A stretch of 6,376 nucleotides of DNA. It comes from Candidatus Aminicenantota bacterium. GTDB taxonomy: Bacteria; Acidobacteriota; Aminicenantia; Aminicenantales; JAFGAV01. Every line of letters begins with the position of its first letter. Positions within the stretch are counted from its first letter, which is position 1. Location of the stretch: NCBI GenBank assembly GCA_016867615.1, contig VGJG01000106.1, forward strand, positions 1-6,376, read 5' to 3'. Made by a program: the position numbers and the translations under genes. Below are positions 1 to 5,268 of this stretch, one piece after another. The notes beneath the pieces are model-generated. The model did not search any database, was not told the DNA's origin, and saw only the letters and a program-made list of their open reading frames with translations.

Positions 1-135
1 TTTCTCCACGCAGGATTCGGGGCTGTAATCCATGACCTTGATGCGCACCCTCTCGACCTTCTTCTCCCCGACATGGACGAGCGCCCCCGGCGGCAGCCCG
101 GCCTTCCTCGAACGTCTCTTCATCATGCGGGCCAT
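1..135 (-). CDS. corA: CorA-family Mg2+/Co2+ transporter, N-terminal fragment
   Basis: Only the first 45 codons are present; the gene runs off the left edge. The visible protein starts MARMMKRRSRKAGLPPGALV and continues with HVGEKKVERVRIKVMDYS. A short basic stretch, then GLPPGxLVxxGE, then alternating hydrophobic residues leading to a DY motif is the N-terminus of Thermotoga-type CorA, a pentameric inner-membrane channel for divalent cations. The pore helices and the GMN selectivity motif would lie outside the window and cannot be checked. The ATG is 4 nt past the photolyase stop and is preceded by a perfect Shine-Dalgarno, so it is probably the last or a late gene of the sod-phr-corA operon and translationally coupled to phr. 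Identification rests on the N-terminus alone. Confidence 0.78.
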   Translation of the reverse strand, partial: MARMMKRRSRKAGLPPGALVHVGEKKVERVRIKVMDYSPESCVEK

Positions 136-139
136 GGCT

Positions 140-150
140 TCACCTCCTTA
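140..150 (-). promoter_or_regulatory. corA Shine-Dalgarno overlapping the phr stop codon
   Basis: Read on the minus strand this is TAAGGAGGTGA, followed by AGCC-ATG. It fully matches the 16S anti-Shine-Dalgarno. Its last three bases are the TGA stop of the photolyase gene, so a ribosome terminating on phr sits on the corA entry site. This fixes the corA start and suggests translational coupling. Confidence 0.85.
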
Positions 151-1513
151 TCTCCGCGGGGAATTGCCGCGCGACGGTTTTCACGTAGCTGTCGGCGTCG
201 AACTTGCGCTTGAGACCCGCCTCGTTCATATAGCGGATCATGCCGAAAACCGGTCGCTCGCCCCAGGGCCGGTCGTGCTTGCCGAAGCACCAGGCCACGC
301 CGGCGAAGCCGTTCGGGTCGCGGCCGTCGAGCTCGTAGCGGTTGTTGAGCGCGAGCGCCGTGCGGAACGCCTCCCCGGGCGTCCGGCTCCACTCCAGGAT
401 CTTCTTCCCCCAGTACATGCGCATGTATCCGTGCATCCAACCGCCCCGGACCATCTGCGTCTGGGCGGCGTTCCAGTAGGGATCGTGGGTGCGGGCGTGC
501 TCGAGGTCGCGGGCGGAATACAGGTACGGCCGCCGGTCGCGGCCGTGGGCGGACAGAGTCTTGCGGCACCAGGCGGGGAGCCCTTCGTAGGCGTCGTATC
601 GGCCGTTGTGAAGGACGAAGTTCATGCTGAGCTCGCGGCGGACGATGAGCTCCTCGAGGAAGGCCTCGGCCGCCGGGCCGCCGCCCGCGGCCTTCCGCAC
701 CCTCAGGGCGACGGCCAGCGGCGCGATGTGGCCGAAATGGAGGTAGGGGCTGAGCCGCGACGTCCCCTCCAGGCCGGGGTCGTTCCGGTTGCGGTCGTAG
801 CCGTCGAGGCCGCGCCGGATGAAGCGGTCGAGACGCCGCCGCGCCTCGCTCTCCCCGCCCGCAAAAAGCGGCGAGCGACCGACGCGCTTGTCCACGGGGA
901 GAGAGCCCGCGACGCGCGCCGGGTCGGAGAGGTCGAGGGAGTCGAAGTCCCGGGAGCGGAAAGGCCTTTTGACCTCGGTCGCCCGGAGCGGGACGAGGAA
1001 ATCCCCGAGCAGGCGCGCGAGCTTGGGCCGCAGGGTGGCGGCGGCGTATTCCTCTTTCTCCGAGACGGCCTCGACGGGGACGACGACGTTCGTCTCGACC
1101 TGGACGACCGGGCAGGCCGCCCGGCCGGCGACGCGGTCGCGCCAGGCGCGCTCGAGGCGCGTGTAGGCCCGGTCGGTGACGAGCAGCCCGGCCCGGCGGG
1201 CGAACGCGGCCGCCCCCCGGTCGGGCTCGACCCGGCGGACGACGAACCCGATGCGGCGCTCGCGGAGACCGCGCTCGACGTCGCGGAGCCCCTCGAGGAG
1301 AAAGTGATAGGCCCGCGCGGCGGCCTCGGGGAAGCGGGGCGTCAGGCCGAAGAAGACGAGCAGGGGGACCCGGCGCTCGTTGGCCTGGCGGACGGCGAAT
1401 TCCAGGGCGTGGTTGCACTCAACACGGGGACTGGCCTGCATCCAGTAGAGGACGTAGTCGCCCTTGCGCGGCGCGCCTCGGCTGAGAAGCTGGACCCGAT
1501 CCCTGTGAATCAT
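140..1513 (-). CDS. phr: Class II CPD deoxyribodipyrimidine photolyase
   Basis: A 457-residue FAD flavoprotein that uses blue light to split cyclobutane pyrimidine dimers in DNA. The N-terminal Rossmann-like domain opens with YVLYWMQASPRVECNHAL (20-37). The FAD domain carries LSPYLHFGHI (254-263), EELIVRREL (287-295), WNAAQ (347-351), MHGYMRMYWGKKILEW (360-375) and ELDGRDPNGFAG (394-405). These are class II hallmarks, distinct from class I phrB. Trp347, Trp368 and Trp375 keep the spacing of the class II electron-transfer triad (W360/W381/W388 in the Methanosarcina mazei enzyme), so photoreduction should work. Residue 359 is Trp where M. mazei has Lys before MHGY, a small oddity. The ATG aligns with the M. 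mazei N-terminus; the nearby GGTGGAG is very close to it, so initiation may depend on coupling to sod, whose stop lies 16 nt upstream. No lesion or frameshift is seen. Confidence 0.95.
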   Translation of the reverse strand: MIHRDRVQLLSRGAPRKGDYVLYWMQASPRVECNHALEFAVRQANERRVPLLVFFGLTPRFPEAAARAYHFLLEGLRDVERGLRERRIGFVVRRVEPDRGAAAFARRAGLLVTDRAYTRLERAWRDRVAGRAACPVVQVETNVVVPVEAVSEKEEYAAATLRPKLARLLGDFLVPLRATEVKRPFRSRDFDSLDLSDPARVAGSLPVDKRVGRSPLFAGGESEARRRLDRFIRRGLDGYDRNRNDPGLEGTSRLSPYLHFGHIAPLAVALRVRKAAGGGPAAEAFLEELIVRRELSMNFVLHNGRYDAYEGLPAWCRKTLSAHGRDRRPYLYSARDLEHARTHDPYWNAAQTQMVRGGWMHGYMRMYWGKKILEWSRTPGEAFRTALALNNRYELDGRDPNGFAGVAWCFGKHDRPWGERPVFGMIRYMNEAGLKRKFDADSYVKTVARQFPAEIRR

Positions 1514-1529
1514 GCTCCACCGGAACGCC

Positions 1530-2246
1530 TCACTTCAGCCGGGCTTCGACCGCCTTCCAGTCGACGGCCTTGAAGAAGGCCTCGATGTAGTCGGCGCGCT
1601 TCAGGCCGTAGTCGATCATGAAAGCGTGCTCGAAGACGTCCATGATGAGCAACGGGTCGCAGCCGGCCGGATGGGCGACGTCGTGCTCGTTGATCCAGAA
1701 GTTGATGAGACGGCCCGCTGGGCGGTCGTGGTAGAGGACGGCCCAGCCGATGCCGCGCATCGCGCCCACGGCCCGGAAGTCCTTCTCCCAGAGTTCGACG
1801 CTCCCGAACTCGGCGGTCATCTTCTTGGCCAGCGCGCTCCCGGCGTCGAGACCGGCCTGGCCGCCCATGTTCTCGAAATAGAGCTCGTGGAGCCGCATGC
1901 CGTTGAACTCCCAGCCCAGGCGGCGCTTGAGCTCGGCGAACTCGGGCGCGGCCGTCTTGCCCTCCTTGAGCATGGCCGCCAGAAGGTCGAGGACCTTGTT
2001 GGTGTTCGTCACATAGCCCTGGTAGAGGGTGAAATGGTTCTTGAGCAGCGTTTCGCTGAAGCCCGGCGTCCCGAGCAGCTTGGAATAATCCTTGGGCGCG
2101 TAGCTCATGGTTGTCTCCTCCTTATTATTTTCATTTTCTTCATTCGCGAACCTTTCCGAAGGGACCGACGAACCGGCCGATCCGGCCAGCAGGGCGGCGC
2201 CCGCCGCCGCGCCGGTCATCCTAAGAAATTCCCTTCGGTCGGGCAT
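1530..2246 (-). CDS. sod: Fe/Mn-family superoxide dismutase with Tat-type leader (alternative internal start)
   Basis: Converts superoxide to H2O2 and O2. From the ATG at 2246 it has 238 residues; from an internal ATG at 2108 it has 192, the usual cytosolic size. The first 46 residues look like a twin-arginine signal: DRREFLRM, then a hydrophobic AAAGAALLAG, then an AT-rich polar linker (ENENNKEETT). In short-form numbering the metal ligands are His25, His74, Asp157 and His161, the last two in DVFEHAF. His142 occupies the place of the usual outer-sphere Gln, as in the Mycobacterium tuberculosis Fe enzyme, which hints at iron; metal choice cannot be settled from sequence. The helix after His25 reads HFTLYQGYV, one residue shorter than in E. 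coli SodB. Both starts have a Shine-Dalgarno, that of 2108 being stronger. A GTG at 2276 lies upstream of the predicted -10 and was rejected. First gene of the sod-phr-corA operon. Confidence 0.92.
   Translation of the reverse strand: MPDRREFLRMTGAAAGAALLAGSAGSSVPSERFANEENENNKEETTMSYAPKDYSKLLGTPGFSETLLKNHFTLYQGYVTNTNKVLDLLAAMLKEGKTAAPEFAELKRRLGWEFNGMRLHELYFENMGGQAGLDAGSALAKKMTAEFGSVELWEKDFRAVGAMRGIGWAVLYHDRPAGRLINFWINEHDVAHPAGCDPLLIMDVFEHAFMIDYGLKRADYIEAFFKAVDWKAVEARLK
2115..2123 (-). promoter_or_regulatory. Strong internal Shine-Dalgarno for the short SOD form
   Basis: On the minus strand AAGGAGGAG is followed by ACAACC and the ATG at 2108-2106, an ideal spacing. It lies in-frame inside the longer SOD reading frame, where it encodes KEE. 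It sits in an AT-rich patch (AATAATAAGG) unlike the GC-rich coding sequence around it, which looks more like an untranslated leader than coding DNA. It supports initiation of a leaderless 192-residue SOD. Confidence 0.75.
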
Positions 2247-2251
2247 AACAA

Positions 2252-2260
2252 CCCTCGCTC
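2252..2260 (-). promoter_or_regulatory. Shine-Dalgarno for the long (Tat) SOD form
   Basis: On the minus strand GAGCGAGGG is followed by TTGTT and the ATG at 2246-2244. The GAGGG core, with 5-nt spacing, is an acceptable but weaker site than the internal one at 2115-2123. It is the reason for choosing 2246 as the outer start. Confidence 0.5.
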
Positions 2261-2266
2261 CGGAAT

Positions 2267-2275
2267 ATTCTAGCA
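2267..2275 (-). promoter_or_regulatory. Candidate extended -10 promoter of sod-phr-corA
   Basis: On the minus strand TGCTAGAAT matches the extended -10 pattern TGnTAtAAT with one change. GCAACA at 2295-2290 lies 17 nt upstream as a poor -35 (about 3 of 6 matches). Transcription would start near 2260, giving a leader of only about 14 nt before the ATG at 2246. This also argues against the upstream GTG at 2276 as a start codon. Confidence 0.45.
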
Positions 2276-2307
2276 CAGGAAGGCGAAATTGTTGCTTATC
2301 CGCTTTT

Positions 2308-2385
2308 TTTGCAATGCGGCGTTACGCCGCCGCTTTGGAGTGCGGTCTCACGAGACCGCTTTGTATTGCGGCGGCATGACGCCGC
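2308..2385. repeat. Palindromic repeat cluster A: three units on an exact 26-bp period
   Basis: Three tandem units, each an 8-nt linker plus an 18-nt palindromic module. The linkers are TTTGCAAT (2308), TTTGGAGT (2334) and TTTGTATT (2360). The modules are at 2316-2333 (GCGGCG...CGCCGC), 2342-2359 (GCGGTCTC-AC-GAGACCGC) and 2368-2385 (GCGGCG...CGCCGC). All three point the same way. The cluster begins 10 nt after the tspO stop codon and ends before the sod promoter. A run of seven T on the plus strand (2304-2310) abuts it, but on the wrong side to make an intrinsic terminator for the minus-strand genes. I cannot name the repeat family. It resembles REP-type dispersed palindromes in behaviour only. 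Confidence 0.85.
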
Positions 2386-2395
2386 ATTTCTGTCG

Positions 2396-2872
2396 TCAGT
2401 TCAGCCGCCAAATCGCAAAATTCAGCGCCGAGGCGAAGGTCACCCACAGCAGGTAGGGCACAAGCAGCAGCCCGGCCGGCAGGCTGATGCGCCAGAAGGC
2501 GATGAGCGTCAGCAGGATGAACACCCAGAGGACGACGATCTCGACGAAAGCCCAGAACGGCTGGTGCAGGCCGAAAAAGAGCACCGACCACAGACTGTTG
2601 AGAGCAAGCTGAACGAAAAACAGGATGAGGGCCGTCTTGACCCCGGGCGCCGACAAGCCTTTGCGCCACACGAGGAACAGCGCCACGCCCATCATCAGGT
2701 AGAGCGTGATCCAGGCCGGCCCGAACACCCAGCTGGGCGGAGTGAACGAGGGCTTGGCGAGGCTCTTGTACCAGTTGGGAATCGACGGCGTCGTGGCCAG
2801 GGAGCCGAGGAACCCCGCCGCCTGGCAGGCAACGAGAGAGAGGACGAGCTTCAGAACATCCGGGCCTTTCAT
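2396..2872 (-). CDS. tspO: TspO/MBR-family tryptophan-rich membrane protein
   Basis: A 158-residue integral membrane protein of the TspO/peripheral benzodiazepine receptor family, which binds porphyrins and related tetrapyrroles. In several bacteria it acts in light, oxygen or stress responses. Five hydrophobic helices are visible at about 7-27, 47-70, 79-101, 104-127 and 131-155. Family motifs are PSFTPPSWVFGPAWITLYLMMG (split here as PSFTPP, 41-46, and GPAWITLYLMMG, 51-62), LNSLWSVLFFG (91-101) and PYLLWVTFASALN (139-151). The length matches the family norm (about 155-170). The ATG is preceded by AAGGAGG at 2887-2881 with 8-nt spacing. It stands alone as a transcription unit, with its own promoter upstream and palindromic repeat clusters on both sides. 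Physiological role here is inferred from its neighbours (recA, sod, photolyase); the ligand is unknown. Confidence 0.95.
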   Translation of the reverse strand: MKGPDVLKLVLSLVACQAAGFLGSLATTPSIPNWYKSLAKPSFTPPSWVFGPAWITLYLMMGVALFLVWRKGLSAPGVKTALILFFVQLALNSLWSVLFFGLHQPFWAFVEIVVLWVFILLTLIAFWRISLPAGLLLVPYLLWVTFASALNFAIWRLN

Positions 2873-2946
2873 CGTCAGTTCCTCCTTAATCGCAAACGGC
2901 GCGTTCCCCTTCTCTCACAGGAACCACGCCCCAGTAAGGTCATTTC

Positions 2947-2955
2947 ATTATATCA
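2947..2955 (-). promoter_or_regulatory. Extended -10 promoter of tspO
   Basis: On the minus strand TGATATAAT is a perfect extended -10 element (TGn plus the consensus TATAAT). It stands out in an AT-rich island within GC-rich DNA. At 17-nt spacing the -35 position (2975-2970, AAAGAG) does not match consensus, as is common for extended -10 promoters. Transcription would start near 2940, giving a leader of about 68 nt that ends in the tspO Shine-Dalgarno. Confidence 0.6.
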
Positions 2956-2975
2956 CTTAACTCAGGCCGCTCTTT

Positions 2976-3053
2976 TTCGGAGTGCGGCGACGCGTCGCCG
3001 CTTTTTAAAGCGGTCTCGTGAGACCGTACTCCAAAGCGGCCGCAGGAGGCCGC
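2976..3053. repeat. Palindromic repeat cluster B: three units with an inversion
   Basis: The 18-nt modules are at 2984-3001 (GCGGCGACG-CGTCGCCGC, a perfect palindrome), 3010-3027 (GCGGTCTC-GT-GAGACCG plus T) and 3036-3053 (GCGGCC...GGCCGC). They are again on an exact 26-bp period. The first module has the linker TTCGGAGT on its left (2976), as in cluster A. The second has ACTCCAAA on its right (3028) and the third ACTCAAGA, so they face the other way. The joining linker TTTTTAAA (3002-3009) is the inversion point. The cluster ends 24 nt upstream of the tspO -10 hexamer. Confidence 0.85.
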
Positions 3054-3093
3054 ACTCAAGAAAAGACCCGCCGAACTTGCGGTTGCCGACCGG

Positions 3094-3125
3094 CTCTCCC
3101 CGAATTCCCTCTGGGAATCGGAGGG
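3094..3125. repeat. Imperfect inverted repeat unrelated to the 26-bp family
   Basis: CCGAATTCCC (3100-3109) pairs with GGGAATCGG (3113-3121) around a TCT loop, with one bulged A. The flanks CTCC/GGAGG could extend the stem. No T-run follows on either strand, so it is not a classical terminator. It lies in the gap between repeat clusters B and C. Function is unknown. Confidence 0.5.
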
Positions 3126-3162
3126 TCTAATGCCGGTTAGAGAAGATGACGTCTGCGGCAAA

Positions 3163-3218
3163 GCGGCGTCGTGCCGCCGCACTCCAAAAGCAGCCTCGTG
3201 AGGCTGCAATCCAATAAA
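3163..3218. repeat. Palindromic repeat cluster C: two units downstream of recA
   Basis: The modules are at 3163-3180 (GCGGCG...CGCCGC) and 3190-3207 (GCAGCCTC-GT-GAGGCTGC). They are followed by ACTCCAAAA (3181, one base longer than usual) and AATCCAATAAA (3208). Both units face the same way as the second and third units of cluster B. The bases just before, GCGGCAAA (3155-3162), may be the degenerate end of a further unit. Confidence 0.8.
3186..3207 (-). terminator. Possible intrinsic terminator of recA (repeat hairpin plus T4)
   Basis: On the minus strand the 18-nt hairpin GCAGCCTCACGAGGCTGC is followed directly by TTTT, 38 nt past the recA stop codon. A second repeat hairpin and TTTG follow at once. 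The U-tract is short, so termination may be weak or partial. The hairpin is a member of the repeat family, which here may have been co-opted. Confidence 0.4.
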
Positions 3219-3245
3219 GAGCCGCCCCTTGCCGAGACGCAGCCG

Positions 3246-4349
3246 TCAGCCGCCCCGGCGCTCCCGCTTGCTCTCGGCCTTTTCCGGCTTCTCGAGCTTG
3301 GTCGGCGGCGCCTGCTCCTTTTCCTCTTCGCCTGGCAGCAGCCCCATCTTCCTCCTGATCTCGAGCTCGAGCTTCTCGGCCAGCTCCTTGTTCTCGATAA
3401 GGAGCTTTTTCACGTTGTCCCGGCCCTGGCCCAGGCGCTCGCCCTTGTAGGAGTACCACGTCCCGGTCCGCTCCAGGAGGCCCGTGTCGAGCCCGCAGTC
3501 CACGAGGTCGCCCTCGCGCGAGATCCCCTTGCCGAAGATGATGTCGAAGGACGCCTCGCGGAAGGGCGGGGCGAGCTTGTTCTTGACGATCTTGACCTTG
3601 ACCCGGTTGCCGACGACGCTGTCGCCGTCCTTGAGCGCCGACACGCGCCGCACGTCGACGCGCAGCGAGGAGTAGAACTTCAGCGCTCGGCCGCCCGTCG
3701 TCGTCTCCGGGTTGCCTATGAACATGCCGATCTTCTCCCGGATCTGGTTGACGAAGATGAAGCAGGTCTTGGAGCGGGCGACGATGGCCGTCAGCTTCCG
3801 GAGCGCCTGGCTCATGAGCCGCGCCTGGAGCCCCATATGGGCGTCGCCCATCTCGCCCTCGAGCTCGGCCTTGGGCACCAGGGCCGCCACCGAGTCGACG
3901 ACGATGACGTCCACGGCGCCGCTCCGGACCAGGACCTCGGCGATCTCCAGCCCCTGCTCGCCGTAGTCGGGCTGGGAGATGAGGAGGTTGTCCACGTCCA
4001 CGCCCACCGAGGCGGCGTAGGTCGGGTCGAGGGCGTGCTCGGCGTCGATGAAGGCCGCCTGTCCGCCCCGCTTCTGGGCCTCGGCGATGACGTGCAGGGC
4101 GAGCGTGGACTTGCCCGTGGCCTCGGGGCCGAAGACCTCGACCACCCTCCCCCGCGGGAACCCGCCGATCCCCAGGGCGAAGTCGAAGGCCAGCGACCCG
4201 GTGGGGATGCCGTGGACCTTGATGGCCGCCTCGCGCTGGCCGAGGCGCATGACCGCGCCCTTGCCGAACTGCTTCTCGAGCTGCGAGACCGCGGCCTCGA
4301 TGGCCTTGCCCCGCGACGCGTCTTTCCGCTCGTATTCTTCGTCCTTCAT
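3246..4349 (-). CDS. recA: RecA recombinase
   Basis: A 367-residue ATP-dependent strand-exchange protein. It forms filaments on single-stranded DNA for recombinational repair and, where LexA exists, triggers its self-cleavage. Visible parts: Walker [10 protein letters not shown] (74-82), catalytic Glu in DAEHALD (Glu104), Walker B VIVVDSV (148-154), loop L1 [18 protein letters not shown] (162-179), sensor FVNQIR (199-204), loop L2 [17 protein letters not shown] (212-228), and a charged Lys/Glu-rich tail (341-367). Walker A differs from the common GPESSGKTT by Ala77, Thr78 and Ser81; the essential Gly-Lys-Ser/Thr core is kept. The ATG at 4349 is chosen because GGAGGAG lies just upstream. A TTG at 4388 would add 13 residues and read through that site. 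It lies 46 nt after the 3-hydroxybutyryl-CoA dehydrogenase stop with no evident promoter, so cotranscription is possible. No recX follows. Confidence 0.98.
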   Translation of the reverse strand: MKDEEYERKDASRGKAIEAAVSQLEKQFGKGAVMRLGQREAAIKVHGIPTGSLAFDFALGIGGFPRGRVVEVFGPEATGKSTLALHVIAEAQKRGGQAAFIDAEHALDPTYAASVGVDVDNLLISQPDYGEQGLEIAEVLVRSGAVDVIVVDSVAALVPKAELEGEMGDAHMGLQARLMSQALRKLTAIVARSKTCFIFVNQIREKIGMFIGNPETTTGGRALKFYSSLRVDVRRVSALKDGDSVVGNRVKVKIVKNKLAPPFREASFDIIFGKGISREGDLVDCGLDTGLLERTGTWYSYKGERLGQGRDNVKKLLIENKELAEKLELEIRRKMGLLPGEEEKEQAPPTKLEKPEKAESKRERRGG

Positions 4350-4352
4350 TCT

Positions 4353-4359
4353 CTCCTCC
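4353..4359 (-). promoter_or_regulatory. recA Shine-Dalgarno deciding the start
   Basis: GGAGGAG on the minus strand is followed by AGA and the ATG at 4349-4347. The spacing is slightly short, but the match is strong. It favours this ATG over the upstream in-frame TTG at 4388-4386. Confidence 0.75.
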
Positions 4360-4395
4360 GCATCATCCTTCCCGGCGCCGCGCCGCAATCAAATT

Positions 4396-5253
4396 TTACT
4401 TCGCCTGGCTGTAGTCGTAAAATCCCCGGCCCGACTTGCGGCCGAGGAAGCCCCCGTCCACCATCTTGCGCAGCAGGGGGCAGGGGCGGTACTTCGTGTC
4501 GGCCATGCCCTGGTGCAGCACCTCCATGATGAACAGGCAGACATCCAGGCCGATGAGGTCGGCCAGGGCGAGCGGCCCCATGGGGTGGTTCATGCCCAGC
4601 TTCATGACCGTGTCGATGGCCTCGGCCGTGCCCACGCCCTCCATCAGCGCGTAGCAGGCCTCGTTGATCATGGGCATGAGGATGCGGTTGGCGATGAACC
4701 CGGGGTAGTCGTTGGCCTCGACCGGGACCTTGCCCATCTTCTCCGCCAGGGCCTTGACCTCGGCGAACGTCTCGACCGTGGTGGCCATGCCCTTGATGAG
4801 CTCGACCAGGGTCATGAGCGGCACGGGGTTCATGAAGTGCATGCCCATGAACCTGCCCGGCCGCTTGGTCAGCGCGCCGAGCCGGGTGATCGAGATCGAG
4901 CTCGTGTTCGAGGCCAGGATGACCTCGGGCGCGAGAACGCGGTCGAGCTCCTGCAGGACCCTCTTCTTGACCTCGAAGTCCTCGGTCACGGCCTCGACCG
5001 CGAACTGGACGCCCTTCAGGTCCTCGATCTTGGTCGTCGTCTTGATCCGGCCCAGGAGCGCTTCCTTCGGGCCCTGGACCTTGCCCTTCTCGATGAGCTT
5101 CGTCAGGCTTTTATCGATGCCGCCGACCGCCCGCTTGAGCAGGTCGTCCGAAACGTCCGCCAGGATGACGTCCAGCCCCGTGCAGGCCGCCGTTTGGGCG
5201 ATGCCCGAGCCCATCGTCCCGCAGCCGACGATGCCGATTGTCTTGATGTCCAT
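4396..5253 (-). CDS. hbd: 3-hydroxybutyryl-CoA dehydrogenase
   Basis: A 285-residue cytosolic enzyme reducing acetoacetyl-CoA to (S)-3-hydroxybutyryl-CoA with NAD(P)H, or the reverse in fatty-acid degradation. The N-terminal Rossmann fold has GCGTMG (10-15), with Asp33 at the end of the second strand, which suggests NAD(H). The catalytic set is Ser118 in NTSS, His139 in MHFMNPVP and Glu151 in LVELIKG. Asn189 in [12 protein letters not shown] and NHPMGPL (222-228) belong to the C-terminal helical dimerisation domain, which ends in [11 protein letters not shown]. The length is that of the stand-alone family, without the fused hydratase of FadB. The ATG has GGAGG at 5264-5260. That site lies in the 15-nt gap after the thiolase stop, so the two genes form one operon. 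Direction (butyrate or PHB synthesis versus beta-oxidation) cannot be decided without the missing neighbours. Confidence 0.95.
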   Translation of the reverse strand: MDIKTIGIVGCGTMGSGIAQTAACTGLDVILADVSDDLLKRAVGGIDKSLTKLIEKGKVQGPKEALLGRIKTTTKIEDLKGVQFAVEAVTEDFEVKKRVLQELDRVLAPEVILASNTSSISITRLGALTKRPGRFMGMHFMNPVPLMTLVELIKGMATTVETFAEVKALAEKMGKVPVEANDYPGFIANRILMPMINEACYALMEGVGTAEAIDTVMKLGMNHPMGPLALADLIGLDVCLFIMEVLHQGMADTKYRPCPLLRKMVDGGFLGRKSGRGFYDYSQAK

Positions 5254-5268
5254 ATCATCCCTCCCCGT

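Noticed and set aside
32..1573. A 513-codon open frame on the plus strand opposite the photolyase
   Set aside because: It is an antisense frame kept open by high GC. The minus-strand frame has unmistakable class II photolyase motifs, and the plus-strand translation shows no recognisable fold.
2247..2276. GTG at 2276 as the SOD start
   Set aside because: It lies at or upstream of the predicted -10 element and would place ten residues before the Tat motif with no Shine-Dalgarno.
2301..2333. Intrinsic terminator formed by cluster A and the T7 run
   Set aside because: On the minus strand, where the genes are transcribed, the hairpin is followed by A7, not T7. On the plus strand the T-run precedes the hairpin.
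2322..2669. Minus-strand frame, with similar short ones at 2940-3209 and 3127-3459, encoding peptides such as MRRHAAAIQSGLVRPHSKAA
   Set aside because: The peptides are translations of the palindromic repeat clusters and of other frames of tspO or recA, not independent genes.
2308..3218. CRISPR array
   Set aside because: The 26-bp period leaves only an 8-nt conserved linker between 18-nt palindromes, so there are no variable spacers of normal length, and unit orientation changes. No cas gene is seen.
4347..4388. TTG at 4388 as the recA start
   Set aside because: The ATG at 4349 has a strong Shine-Dalgarno and gives a normal RecA N-terminus. The extension would be translated from the Shine-Dalgarno region itself.
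3171..4529. A 452-codon plus-strand frame opposite recA
   Set aside because: It is antisense to a complete recA, has low-complexity Leu/Ala/Asp-rich composition, and starts inside a palindromic repeat.
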